Shown piece by piece: positions 16,973 through 25,863 of a stretch of DNA of 64,000 nt. The translations under genes and the position numbers were made by a program. Within the stretch, counting starts at the first letter, position 1. Each line of letters starts with the position of its first letter. Below the pieces are notes generated by a model. The model was not told where the DNA came from and did no database searches. It saw only the letters and a program-made list of their open reading frames with translations. The stretch comes from Ectothiorhodospiraceae bacterium (GTDB lineage: Bacteria; Pseudomonadota; Gammaproteobacteria; HK1), in contig JACKNM010000009.1 in NCBI GenBank assembly GCA_024234875.1, positions 62,001 to 126,000 of the forward strand, written 5' to 3'.

Positions 16973-18202
16973 TCACGGCCGGTGCAGCACCGCGCGCTCG
17001 CGGGTGAAGGTGCGGCGGCCGCGCTTGAAGCCGGCGAGCGCGATGGCATTGGTCGCGACCACCTCGGCGCTGGTGCGGGCGTCCCACAGCACCAGGTCCG
17101 CCGGGTGGCCGACCGCGATGCCGTAGTCCTCGCGGCGCAGGATCGCGGCCGACTGGCGGGTCAGCATCTCGAAGCACTCCGCCAACTCGTCGTCGTTGCC
17201 GCGCTGGACGGTGTGCGCATAGAGATTCGCGACCCGCACCAGCGAGCAGTCTCCGAACGGCGTGAACGGGTTGAGCACGTTGTTGGTCGACAACGAGCAG
17301 CGCACGCCGCAGGCGCGAAGCGCGTTGGCGTCGGCCACCCCGCGCACGACGTCGTGGTCGAGGTGGCGCCCGGTGATGAACAGATCGGTCGCCGGCAGCA
17401 CGGTCACCGCGACGCCCGAGTCCGCCAACCGGCGGCCGAGCCTCGCCAACTCGTCCGGGGGCAGGCACGAGTACTTGGTCCCGTGACCGACGGTCACGCG
17501 ACCACCCCACCCCATCGCATCGGCAAGCTCGCAGACCAACAACACGTCCAGCTCCTCGGCGGTCGGTCCGACGTCGAGGTGGATGTCGACGTCGACGTCG
17601 AACTCCCGCGCGAGCTCGAAGATGCGCCGGATCTGCCCGGGACGGTCGGGGTCGTATCCGGGGGCTCCGCCGACGACGGTCGCGCCGTCGCGCAGCGCCG
17701 CGACCATGTTGCGGTCCGCCTCCGGGGTGTCGGTCAACCCCTCCTGGGCGAAGACGCAGAGCTCGAGATCGATTCCCCACCGGTAGTCGCGCGCGAGCTC
17801 GCGCAGCGCCTCGAAGCCGACCAGCCCGACGTTCGGGTCGACCTCGACGTGGGTGCGCATGTGCGTGGTGCCGTGGAGCAGGCAGCCCTCGAGCGTCGCC
17901 CGCGCGCGCGCGTAGACGTCCTCGACGGTGAACCCTGGCTTCACCGCCGCCACCCGCTTCATGTGGTCGCGCGCCCGTCCGCTCGCCGGTGCGCACCGGT
18001 CGACGATGCGTGACTTGTCGAGGTGGATGTGGGTCTCGATCAGGCCCGGTGAGACCACCCGACCGTCGGCATCGATGACCTCGCCGGATGCCGGAAGCCC
18101 CGGCGCGAGCGCCACGATGAGCCCACCGGCGACGCCGATGTCGACGGGCACGCCGTCGCCACCAGCCAGCCGAGCGCGCTGGATCAGCAGATCGAAGGCC
18201 AT
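16973..18202 (-). CDS. Cytosine-deaminase-like amidohydrolase with altered metal/catalytic residues
   Basis: A 409-residue amidohydrolase of the cytosine deaminase / isopropylammelide hydrolase group. S-P-G-L-I-E-T-H-I-H-L-D-K gives His58 and His60, V-D-I-H-L-D gives His208 and V-G-H-G-T-K gives His240. By my alignment to E. coli CodA, however, the catalytic Glu of H-C-D-E is Val211 here, and the metal Asp of the H-D-D-V motif is Asn (S-T-N-N-V, residues 306-309). Simple cytosine deamination is therefore doubtful. It lies 40 bp downstream of potA in the same direction as the whole ABC operon, so its substrate is probably what that transporter imports. It converges with the TRAP permease. Confidence 0.85.
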   Translation of the reverse strand: MAFDLLIQRARLAGGDGVPVDIGVAGGLIVALAPGLPASGEVIDADGRVVSPGLIETHIHLDKSRIVDRCAPASGRARDHMKRVAAVKPGFTVEDVYARARATLEGCLLHGTTHMRTHVEVDPNVGLVGFEALRELARDYRWGIDLELCVFAQEGLTDTPEADRNMVAALRDGATVVGGAPGYDPDRPGQIRRIFELAREFDVDVDIHLDVGPTAEELDVLLVCELADAMGWGGRVTVGHGTKYSCLPPDELARLGRRLADSGVAVTVLPATDLFITGRHLDHDVVRGVADANALRACGVRCSLSTNNVLNPFTPFGDCSLVRVANLYAHTVQRGNDDELAECFEMLTRQSAAILRREDYGIAVGHPADLVLWDARTSAEVVATNAIALAGFKRGRRTFTRERAVLHRP

Positions 18203-18242
18203 CTCTCGTCCTCCGAGGACGAGCGCCGTGTCGCCGCTGCCC

Positions 18243-19343
18243 TCATTCGACCAGTAACAGGGTGTCGCGCTCCGACCAGCTCACCCACCGTCTCTCGCCG
18301 CGGCGCACCGGCTCGCGCTCCCGACTCGCGTTCTGCACCGTCACCGTGACCCGCGCTCCGGCCTCGGTGGTGACGTAGATGCGGCTCTCGCTGCCGTGAT
18401 AGGCGACGTCGTCCACCGTGGCCGCAAAGCAGAGACTCGCGTCGTCGGGCGCCGCGGCGTGGATCCGGACCTTCTCGGGACGCACCGCGACCCCGACCTC
18501 GGCCGGAAGGTGTCGCTCGACCGGCAGGTCGAGCGCCCCGAGCCCGCCGACCTCGACCACCGCGCGCGCACCGCCGTTCGACTTGACCTTGCCGTCGTAG
18601 AGGTTGGTCTTGCCGATGAAGTCGGCGACGAAGCGGCAGGTCGGAGACTCGTAGAGGTCGGCCGGCGGCGCGAGCTGGCGCACCGTGCCGCGCTCCATCA
18701 CCGCGATCCGGTCGGCCATCGACAACGCCTCGTCCTGATCGTGGGTGACGATCACGAACGTGATGCCGACGGTCTGCTGCAGTCGGACCAGCTCGAGCTG
18801 CATCGCCTCGCGGAGCTTCGCGTCGAGCGCCGACAGCGGCTCGTCGAGCAGGAGCACCTTCGGTTCCTTGACCAGGGCACGCGCGAGCGCGACGCGCTGA
18901 CGTTGACCGCCGGAGAGCTGATCGGGACGCCGGCTACCGTATCCGCCGAGGTGCACGAGGTCCAACGCGGCCTCCACCTTGCGCGCGATCGCGTCCCGCG
19001 GCTGGCGCGACACCCGCAGCCCGTAGGCGACGTTGTCGAACACCGTCATGTGCGGGAACACCGCGTAGGATTGGAAGACCATGTTGACCGGACGCCGGTT
19101 CGGCTGCACGTCGGCCATGTCGTCGCCGTCGATCAGCACCTGGCCTGCCGTCGGGGTCTCGAACCCAGCCAGCATGCGCAGCAATGTCGTCTTGCCACAG
19201 CCGGACGGCCCCAGCAGGGCGAAGAACTCGCCCGCGCGCACGCTGAGACTCACCCCGTCGACCGCGACCACGCCACCCGTGAAGCGCTTGGTGACCCCGA
19301 GGATCTCGATGATCGGCCGTCCTCGCTTCGCGGTCTCAGCCAC
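18243..19343 (-). CDS. potA: ABC transporter ATP-binding protein, PotA type
   Basis: A 366-residue ATPase of the spermidine/putrescine-type importer group. Walker A is G-P-S-G-C-G-K-T at 45-52, the Q-loop M-V-F-Q-S-Y-A-V-F near 90, the signature L-S-G-G-Q-R-Q-R near 143, Walker B V-L-L-L-D-E-P near 163, and the switch His in T-H-D-Q-D-E-A. The last 120 residues form a TOBE domain with V-R-P-E-K-V-R. The start overlaps the potC stop by eight bases. It energises import by PotB/PotC/PotD. The actual substrate may not be a polyamine. Confidence 0.92.
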   Translation of the reverse strand: MAETAKRGRPIIEILGVTKRFTGGVVAVDGVSLSVRAGEFFALLGPSGCGKTTLLRMLAGFETPTAGQVLIDGDDMADVQPNRRPVNMVFQSYAVFPHMTVFDNVAYGLRVSRQPRDAIARKVEAALDLVHLGGYGSRRPDQLSGGQRQRVALARALVKEPKVLLLDEPLSALDAKLREAMQLELVRLQQTVGITFVIVTHDQDEALSMADRIAVMERGTVRQLAPPADLYESPTCRFVADFIGKTNLYDGKVKSNGGARAVVEVGGLGALDLPVERHLPAEVGVAVRPEKVRIHAAAPDDASLCFAATVDDVAYHGSESRIYVTTEAGARVTVTVQNASREREPVRRGERRWVSWSERDTLLLVE

Positions 19344-20181
19344 CTTTCGCCTCCCCCCTCGACTGCAGCATCAACGCCACCGTGGTCAACGCGATGGTGA
19401 TCACGATGAGCACGGTGGAGGCCGCATTGACCTCCGGCGTCACCGAGAACCGCACCATCGAGTACACCTTCACCGGGAACGTCACGGTGTCCGGCCCGGA
19501 GGTGAAGAAGGTGATCACGAAATCATCGAGCGACAGCGTGAACGCGAGCAGCGCGCCGGCGACCAGACCGGGGCGCATGTGCGGAATCAGGATGTCTCTG
19601 AACACCTGCCACTCACTCGCCCCGAGGTCACGGGCCGCCTCCTCGAGGTCGCGGTTGAACGAGGCGAGCCGGGCCCGCACCACCACCGCCACGAAGGGGA
19701 AGCTGAACGAGACGTGCGCGATGGTGATGGCGCCGAGATTCAACGGCCAGGCGAGGCCCGACGGCCACTGCACGCGGGCGAAGAACGCGAGCATCGCCAC
19801 CCCCATGCAGATCTCGGGAATCACGATCGGCAGCGACATCGCGCCCTCGTACACCGTCTTGAGCCGGAATCGGAAACGCCAGAGCAGGACCGCCACCATC
19901 GCGCCGAGAACGGTGCTGACCAGCGTGCTCACCAGGGCGATGGTGAGCGAGTTGGCGAAGGCGGTGATCAGGCCGTCGTTCTCCAACGCGCGCTCGTAGT
20001 ACTTCCAGGTGAATCCGCGCCAGACGATGTTGCGTCGGCTGTCGTTGAAGCTGAACGCGACCAGGGTGACGATCGGCGCGTAGAGGAACACGAACGTCGC
20101 CAACAGGGTCAGTCGCAGCCACGCTCGTCGACCGTAGTCGAGCGGGCCCGGGGGCTCGCGTCGGGGCCACAGCCGGATCAT
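19336..20181 (-). CDS. potC: ABC transporter permease, PotC type
   Basis: A 281-residue inner-membrane permease with six predicted helices. The cytoplasmic coupling motif E-E-A-A-R-D-L-G-A-S-E-W-Q-V-F-R-D-I-L-I-P lies near residues 180-200, the EAA loop that docks on the ATPase. S-L-D-D-F-V-I-T-F-F near 225 is typical of the PotC branch. The ATG overlaps the potB stop (ATGA), and the 3' end overlaps potA, so the genes are translationally coupled. Confidence 0.92.
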   Translation of the reverse strand: MIRLWPRREPPGPLDYGRRAWLRLTLLATFVFLYAPIVTLVAFSFNDSRRNIVWRGFTWKYYERALENDGLITAFANSLTIALVSTLVSTVLGAMVAVLLWRFRFRLKTVYEGAMSLPIVIPEICMGVAMLAFFARVQWPSGLAWPLNLGAITIAHVSFSFPFVAVVVRARLASFNRDLEEAARDLGASEWQVFRDILIPHMRPGLVAGALLAFTLSLDDFVITFFTSGPDTVTFPVKVYSMVRFSVTPEVNAASTVLIVITIALTTVALMLQSRGEAKGG

Positions 20182-21098
20182 GCCGCCTCCATCGCCGAGC
20201 GCCCGCGACTCGCCATCGCGCGCAGGGCCAGCGCGAAGAACGTGATGTACATGAGAAGGAACGACAACGCGGCCCCGAACGGCCAGTCGTTGGCGGACTT
20301 GAACTGCCGCTCGATGACGTTGGCGATCATCTGACTATCGGTCCCGCCGAGCAGGTCGGGGGTCAGGAACGAGCCGAGGGCCGGGATGAAGGTGATGATG
20401 ACCCCGGAGACGATCCCCGGCAGTGCCAACGGCACGACCACCGAGGCGAAGGTGCGGAACTGACTCGCGCCGAGATCGAGACTGGCCTCGATGTAGGACC
20501 GATCGAGGCGGTCCAGCGCCGCGTAGAGCGGCAGCACCATGAACGGCAGGTGGACGTAGACCAGCCCGAACACCACCGCGAAGTTGTTGTAGAGCAATTC
20601 GACCGGCTCGAAGCGCTCGCCGAGCAGCTGGAGATGCCCGAGCCCCACCAGCACCAGCAACGCGTCCGCCTTCTCCCACAACCATTCGAGGGTGAAGTTC
20701 ACGTAGCCACGGGTGCGCAGCACCGCGATCAGCGCGTAAGTCCGGATCAGTAGATTGGTCCAGAACGGCAGGATCGTGAGCAGCAGCAGGATGGGCTTCC
20801 AGCGCGGGGTGGCGAAGGTGATGGCGAGCGCGATCGGAAACGCCACCAACAGGCAGACCGCGGTGGTGATGCCGGCGAACCAGAACGACTTGGCGAAGAT
20901 CTGCAGGTAGAGGGGGTCGAGGGCGCGCTGGTAGTTGTCGAAGGTCCAGGTGATGGCGATGTCGACGATGCCGCGCTTCTCGCCGAAGCTCAGGACCCAG
21001 ATGAGTCCGAGCGGCACCAGGAAGAAGACCAGCAGCCACGCGGTCGGCGGTAGACCGAGCACCCAGCCGACGCGCCGATTGGCGGAGAGGTCATCCAC
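20178..21098 (-). CDS. potB: ABC transporter permease, PotB type
   Basis: A 306-residue permease with six helices. The opening W-L-L-V-F-F-L-V-P-L-G-L-I-W-V-L-S-F and the EAA loop E-A-S-L-D-L-G-A-S-Q-F-R-T-F-A-S-V-V-V-P-L-A-L-P (about 207-230) identify the PotB/PotH branch. It pairs with PotC to form the membrane channel. It follows the binding-protein gene after 165 bp that contain a 13-bp perfect hairpin. Confidence 0.92.
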   Translation of the reverse strand: MDDLSANRRVGWVLGLPPTAWLLVFFLVPLGLIWVLSFGEKRGIVDIAITWTFDNYQRALDPLYLQIFAKSFWFAGITTAVCLLVAFPIALAITFATPRWKPILLLLTILPFWTNLLIRTYALIAVLRTRGYVNFTLEWLWEKADALLVLVGLGHLQLLGERFEPVELLYNNFAVVFGLVYVHLPFMVLPLYAALDRLDRSYIEASLDLGASQFRTFASVVVPLALPGIVSGVIITFIPALGSFLTPDLLGGTDSQMIANVIERQFKSANDWPFGAALSFLLMYITFFALALRAMASRGRSAMEAA

Positions 21099-21178
21099 GG
21101 CCTGGCCTCACCACCTGCATGCCGCCCGGCGCCCGACTGCCCCCGCCGCGCGCCGCGCCGACCGGGCACCCGCCACCA

Positions 21179-21210
21179 CGCCCAGCGCGCCCCGGAGGGC
21201 GCGCTGGGCG
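21179..21210 (-). other. 13-bp perfect hairpin between potD and potB
   Basis: CGCCCAGCGCGCC (21179-21191) pairs perfectly with GGCGCGCTGGGCG (21198-21210) around a six-base loop. It lies about 54 bases after the potD stop in the transcript. Its position matches the hairpins behind the three TRAP binding-protein genes. Confidence 0.75.
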
Positions 21211-21263
21211 GCGAGACATCGCCTGCGTGTACATGGCGCCAGCTCCAGCGCCCGACCGCGTCC

Positions 21264-22340
21264 TCAGGCAGCCTGGATGCGAGTCCAGGTCTCGTCGATC
21301 AGGCGCTGGTACTCCTCGCCCTTGTAGACCGACGCCTCGCAGATCTCGATCACGGAGTCCGGAGGGAAGATCGCAGGATTCTCCCGGTACTCCGCCGACA
21401 TCAGGGCCTTGGCAGCGGCATTGGGCGTCGCGTACTGGATGAAGTCGGCGATCGCCGCACCGTTCTCACCGTCGAGCAGGAAGTCGATGAATCGATGCGC
21501 GTTCATCGGATGCGGCGCCCCCTTCGGGATGCACAGGCAGTCCTGCCACAACAGCCCGCCCTCGCGCGGCACCACGAACGCGATGTCGTCGTCCTCCTCC
21601 ATCACCTGGAGGATGTCGCCGTTCCACTCCATCGTGAGGTCGACCTCGCCCGATGCGAGCAGGTCCTGGCCGTTGTCCTCGGCGAAGACCTTGATGTGCT
21701 TCTTCTGCCGAATCAGCATCTCCTCGACCTGCTTGATGAGCGCCGGCTCGGTCGAGTTCAGCGGCTTGCCGAGCAGCTTGAGCCCCATCTGCACCACGAC
21801 GCCGGCGTCGCCGAGCATCGCGATCCGGCCGGAGTGGCGGTCGGAGTCGTAGAGCCACTTCCAGCTGTCCGGCGGCGCGTCGACGCGCGACTTGCGGTAG
21901 CCGATGCCGATGGTCCCCCACATGTAGGGCAGGCTGTGCTTGCGCCCGGGGTCGAAGGCGGCATCACGGAAGCTCGGGGCGAGATTGGCGATGTTCGGGA
22001 TCTTCGAGTGGTCGAGCGTCTCCAGCATGCCGGCCGCGATCATCCGCTCGACGTAGTCGTTCGTCGGCACGATGAGGTCGTAGCCGGGATTGCCCTCCTT
22101 CAGCTTCGCGAACAGCTCGTCGTTGTCCGCGAACAGGTCCATCTTGACCTCGACCCCGGTCGCCTTGGCGAAGTCCTCGAGGGTCGTCTCGCCGATGTAG
22201 GTGTCCCAGTTGTAGAAGTTGACGCGCGCCTCCTCGGCGGCCAGCGCGCGCCGTGAGCCGAGGCTCACGCCGGCGGCGACGGCGCCGAGGCCGGCGAGGA
22301 AGGAACGGCGACGGATCCGGTGCGAACGGGGCATGCTCAT
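21264..22340 (-). CDS. potD: Extracellular solute-binding protein, PotD type, Tat-exported
   Basis: A 358-residue binding protein. The N-terminus carries a twin-arginine signal (R-I-R-R-R-S-F-L-A-G-L-G-A-V-A-A-G, cleavage near A-L-A-A), so it is exported folded, which is less common for PotD proteins. The mature start V-N-F-Y-N-W-D-T-Y-I-G is the PotD/PotF hallmark, and G-Y-D-L-I-V-P-T-N-D-Y and the I-D-F-L-L-D-G-E-N-G-A segment also fit. The ATG at 22340 is chosen because GAGGAG lies about 11 bases ahead; a GTG four codons earlier is too close to that site. It is the first gene of the potDBCA-amidohydrolase operon and is divergent from TAXI system 2. Confidence 0.9.
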   Translation of the reverse strand: MSMPRSHRIRRRSFLAGLGAVAAGVSLGSRRALAAEEARVNFYNWDTYIGETTLEDFAKATGVEVKMDLFADNDELFAKLKEGNPGYDLIVPTNDYVERMIAAGMLETLDHSKIPNIANLAPSFRDAAFDPGRKHSLPYMWGTIGIGYRKSRVDAPPDSWKWLYDSDRHSGRIAMLGDAGVVVQMGLKLLGKPLNSTEPALIKQVEEMLIRQKKHIKVFAEDNGQDLLASGEVDLTMEWNGDILQVMEEDDDIAFVVPREGGLLWQDCLCIPKGAPHPMNAHRFIDFLLDGENGAAIADFIQYATPNAAAKALMSAEYRENPAIFPPDSVIEICEASVYKGEEYQRLIDETWTRIQAA

Positions 22341-22548
22341 CTTCTGGTCCACTCCTCGAGTCGGGGCCGGCGGGAGACCTGGCGGGCGCCCGTTGCCGGA
22401 TGTCGTTGTCGTCGTGTCGGCGCGTCGTGCGCTCTGTCGTGGGGTAAGTGTCCCCCTCGCTCCGCGCGGAGATCAAGCCGTGGCCCGGATGCGCGGCGCA
22501 CCGATTCGGGGCAGCGCGCCCGGCGGCTCGGCAGCGACGGGCGGGTGC

Positions 22549-22554
22549 TATCAT
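22549..22554 (+). promoter_or_regulatory. Possible -10 element (TATCAT) for TAXI system 2
   Basis: TATCAT lies 69 bp before the ATG of the second TAXI binding protein inside the 282-bp divergent region (22341-22622). The -35 position has no good hexamer. The region otherwise shows no gene. Confidence 0.3.
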
Positions 22555-22622
22555 GCCGGGCCGCCTCGGGCAACTGACGTGCCCGTCGGCGGTCCCCGAT
22601 TGCCACCTCCGGAAGCCGTGTC

Positions 22623-23573
22623 ATGTCGAATCGCCTTCTCGCCGTCGCCACCCTCGCTCTCGCCTTCGCGCTACAGCCGGCAATGGCTCAGACCCGTATC
22701 ACCTACAAGTCGGCCAAGGCCTCGTCGTCGTACTACCAGATGGCGGTGCAGATTGCCGAGGCGGTGAAGACCGCTTCCGGCGGCCAGCTCCTGGTCACGG
22801 TCGAGGAGAGTCAGGGCTCGGTGCAGAACGTCAAGGAGGCGGCGATTCGCGGCAGCGCCTACGTGTTCACGACGCCGCCGGCGCTGGTCGGGCTGGCGAT
22901 GCGCGGCGAGAAGCAGTTCGCCCCGAGGAACCCGGCTTACGAGGGCATCCGCTCGCTGTTCGTCATCCCGTCGCTGACCATGCACTACGTGGTCCGCGCC
23001 GACGCCGGCGTGGAGACCTTCGCCGACCTGGCAGGAAAGCGCTTCGTCATCGGCAAGGGCAGCTTCGGCGCCACCGAGGCGGCGCGCAACTTCGAGGCAT
23101 TCGGTCTCGAAGGCAAGGTCGAGCTGGTCGACGTCGAGCTCAACGCCGCGGTGCCGGCGCTACGCAACAACCAGGTGCACGGCTTCGCCACCGCCGGCTC
23201 GTGGCCGGCGCCGAACGTCATCGAGGCGGCCGCCGGCACCGGTGTGAAGCTGCTCTCGATGAGCGACGAGCAGGTGGCGCTCACGAAGCGCACGCGGTTG
23301 GTGATCCCGGCCGGCACTTACCCGGGCGTCGACGCCGACGTGGTGACCACCTCGCTGCCGGTCGGCGCCTACGCGGGCGGCGGGATGGCGGACGATACCG
23401 CCTACGCCCTGACCCGTGCCTTCTGGGAGAGCAAGGGCGAGATGGCGCGCACCAGCCCGTGGTGGAACGGGGTGACCCCCGAGATGCTGGCGACGCTGGG
23501 CGCGCCGCTGCATCCGGGGGCGGTCCGCTACTACCGCGAGTCGGGGATCGCGATCCCGGCCGGACTCGAGTAG
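22623..23573 (+). CDS. TAXI-family TRAP transporter solute-binding protein (system 2)
   Basis: A 316-residue periplasmic protein. The signal peptide is N-R-L-L-A-V-A-T-L-A-L-A-F-A-L-Q-P with cleavage after M-A near residue 22. The mature start I-T-Y-K-S-A-K-A-S-S-S-Y-Y-Q-M-A-V-Q-I-A, F-A-D-L-A-G-K-R-F-V-I-G-K-G-S-F-G-A-T near 136-154 and the C-terminal hydrophobic/aromatic region fit TAXI proteins. It is distinct from system 1, with low similarity by eye, so a different ligand is likely. The fused permease gene follows after 85 bp with a small hairpin. Confidence 0.88.
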   Translation: MSNRLLAVATLALAFALQPAMAQTRITYKSAKASSSYYQMAVQIAEAVKTASGGQLLVTVEESQGSVQNVKEAAIRGSAYVFTTPPALVGLAMRGEKQFAPRNPAYEGIRSLFVIPSLTMHYVVRADAGVETFADLAGKRFVIGKGSFGATEAARNFEAFGLEGKVELVDVELNAAVPALRNNQVHGFATAGSWPAPNVIEAAAGTGVKLLSMSDEQVALTKRTRLVIPAGTYPGVDADVVTTSLPVGAYAGGGMADDTAYALTRAFWESKGEMARTSPWWNGVTPEMLATLGAPLHPGAVRYYRESGIAIPAGLE

Positions 23574-23604
23574 GCAGCCGATCGCGGCTCGCGGGCACGG
23601 CGCC

Positions 23605-23626
23605 GGCCGACGAGCGCGCGTCGGCC
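23605..23626 (+). other. 8-bp perfect hairpin between binding protein and permease genes
   Basis: GGCCGACG (23605-23612) pairs with CGTCGGCC (23619-23626) around a six-base loop, between the TAXI binding protein and fused permease of system 2. It is the shortest of the four intercistronic stems in this block. Confidence 0.6.
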
Positions 23627-23658
23627 CCGCGCACCGCTCGCCCGAGGCCCGCGCCGCC

Positions 23659-25512
23659 ATGTCGTCCGAGCCCGCCGTCCGCTCGCCCTGGGCCGCGCCC
23701 GGAGTCGTGCCGGCGCCTCCGCTCGGGGGCGGCCCGGCCGGCGTCGCACTGGTCGTCTACGCCGCGGTGTGCGTCGGTTTCCACCTCTGGCTCGCCTTCG
23801 CGCCGCTGGTACCCAACCTGGTGAGCCGTCCGCTGCACATGGGGCTCGCCCTGCCCTGGGTCTTCCTTCTCTCCGGGCAGCCGCTGGCGCGGGGGGCGCG
23901 CGGCGTCGGGGCCGCCGTCGCCGCGACCGGAATCGTGGCCTGCCTGTGGGTGGTGCTCGAGCGCGACGCGCTCGGCGACCAGTACGGCACGCTCGAGGGC
24001 CAGGCGCAGCTCGCGGCGGCGGTGGTGCTGCTCGCGGTGACCCTCGAGATGGCGCGGCGTGCGATCAAGCTCGCCCTGCCTGCGATCGCGGTGGTCGCCC
24101 TGCTCTACGGTGCGCTCGGGCAGCACGTGCCCGGGGAGTTCGGCCACCCTGGCATCCCACTCGCCAGCCTGCTCGGGACCCTGACCATCGCCGAGGGCGG
24201 ACTGTGGGGCCCGCTCACCGGGATCTCGGTGGGCGTGGTCGCGATCTTCGTCATTCTGGGCGCGCTGGTCGGCGCCGGCGAGGCCGGCACCGGGTTCATG
24301 GCGCTGGCGACCTGGCTCGCGGGGGGCCTGCGCGCCGGCGCTGCGAAGGTGTCGATCCTCGCCTCCGCCCTGTTCGGATCGATCTCGGGCTCGGCGTCGG
24401 CCAATGTCGCCTCGACCGGTGCGGTGACCCTGCCGACGATGCGGCGCCTCGGCTACCCGCCGGCATTCGCCGCCGCGGTCGAGGCGGTGGCATCGAGCGG
24501 CGGGCAGATCATGCCGCCACTCATGGGGGCTGGCGCCTTCGTCATGGTGGAGCTGCTGCAGACCCGCTACACCGCCATCATGACCGCGGCCGTACTGCCC
24601 GCACTCCTCTTCTTCTGGACTACCTGGGCCGGGGTGGATCGCTTCGCCGCGCGCCACGGTCTGCGCCCGATGGCGCCCGAGGAGCGTCCCGGGAGGCGCG
24701 ACGTGGCGACGACGGTGCCGTTCTTCATGGTGCCGTTCGCGGTGCTGCTCTGGCTGCTGTTCGCCGAGGGATACACGCCGCAGTACGCCGCGGCGGTCGG
24801 CGCGCTGGCGGCGCTCGCCCTGCTGGTGACCGACCGCACCCTGCGTCCGGACCCGCGCGCGTTCGTGCGACGGCTGTCCGCGGCGTGTGTCGACGCCGCG
24901 CGCCAGATCGCCACCATCGCCGCCATCATCCTCTGCGCGGGGATCGTGATCGGCGTGCTGAACCTCACCGGTCTCGGGGTGAAGGTCACCTCGGCCATCG
25001 TCGGGCTCTCCGGCGGCAACCTCCCGGCCGCGCTGGTGCTCACCGCCCTCGCCTGCCTGGTCCTCGGGATGGAGGTGCCGACGACCGCGGCCTACGTCAT
25101 CTGCGTCTCGGTGGCCGGCCCGGCGCTCCAGGACCTCGGTCTGCCGGCGCTGCACGCCCATCTGTTCGTGTTCTGGTACGCGCTGCTCTCGACCATCACC
25201 CCACCGGTGTGCGGCACCGTGTTCATCGCCGCCGGCATGGCCGGCACCTCCTGGCTCCCGGTGGCCGGGCGGGCGATGCGACTCGGACTGGGGCTCTACG
25301 TCGTACCCCTCGCGTTCGTCGCCAATCCTGCGTTGCTCGCCCCCGACCGCGCACCGTTCCTGGCCACGCTGGCGGTGCTCAAGGTCGGACTGGGGCTGTG
25401 GCTGGCAAGCCGGGCGCTGATCCCCGACCGCGGCCATCCGCTCGTCGCGCTGGCGGCCGCGGCAGCGAGTTGCGGGGTCATTTTCGCGTTCGGTGTCGAG
25501 CCGGTCACATGA
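23659..25512 (+). CDS. TRAP transporter fused permease (system 2)
   Basis: A 617-residue fused DctQ-DctM-type permease with about 18 membrane segments. Family marks are S-G-S-A-S-A-N-V-A-S-T-G-A-V-T-L-P near 245, A-S-S-G-G-Q-I-M-P-P-L-M-G-A-G-A-F near 276, L-G-M-E-V-P-T-T-A-A-Y near 470, and L-L-S-T-I-T-P-P-V-C near 510. It works with the preceding TAXI protein. It is followed by 351 bp without a clear gene before the DctPQM system. Confidence 0.92.
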   Translation: MSSEPAVRSPWAAPGVVPAPPLGGGPAGVALVVYAAVCVGFHLWLAFAPLVPNLVSRPLHMGLALPWVFLLSGQPLARGARGVGAAVAATGIVACLWVVLERDALGDQYGTLEGQAQLAAAVVLLAVTLEMARRAIKLALPAIAVVALLYGALGQHVPGEFGHPGIPLASLLGTLTIAEGGLWGPLTGISVGVVAIFVILGALVGAGEAGTGFMALATWLAGGLRAGAAKVSILASALFGSISGSASANVASTGAVTLPTMRRLGYPPAFAAAVEAVASSGGQIMPPLMGAGAFVMVELLQTRYTAIMTAAVLPALLFFWTTWAGVDRFAARHGLRPMAPEERPGRRDVATTVPFFMVPFAVLLWLLFAEGYTPQYAAAVGALAALALLVTDRTLRPDPRAFVRRLSAACVDAARQIATIAAIILCAGIVIGVLNLTGLGVKVTSAIVGLSGGNLPAALVLTALACLVLGMEVPTTAAYVICVSVAGPALQDLGLPALHAHLFVFWYALLSTITPPVCGTVFIAAGMAGTSWLPVAGRAMRLGLGLYVVPLAFVANPALLAPDRAPFLATLAVLKVGLGLWLASRALIPDRGHPLVALAAAAASCGVIFAFGVEPVT

Positions 25513-25863
25513 TTCGCCATTCGACCGGCAACAGTGCTCGCCATTGACCCTCGCGGCGGAGTGTGACTGAATTCCGCCCGCGGAGAAGACCGGCGCCATG
25601 CCCATGCCGTCCGAGCCCTCGGGGCCACGGCGTGAACGCGACCGGCCCACCGTGGCGACACACGACGCGGCATCGGAGGAGCCCACGCCCCAGCCCTGGC
25701 GCCCGCCGGGGGCCCATCGACGCGAAGCGCGGCGACGCGCTGCGTGCACTTTCCGCGGCGTCGCGAGCACTCGGGCGTGCCATCACGCACACCGGGCGAT
25801 TTCTTGACCCTCGGCGCGACCACCATCGCGGCGAGGTTTGCTGACCGGAGGAGATCTGACCAC
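25513..25863. other. Gene-free region before the DctPQM operon
   Basis: No supported gene is seen here. The sequence TTGACCCTCG occurs twice in the same orientation (25544-25553 and 25804-25813). Either copy could serve as a -35 element, but neither has a recognisable -10 at 16-18 bp. A strong ribosome site, GGAGGAG, ends the region. Confidence 0.5.

Noticed and set aside
23281..25770. Minus-strand frame of 829 codons opposite the second TAXI permease
   Set aside because: Highly charged, repetitive sequence with no recognisable domain, exactly antisense to a clear 18-helix permease.
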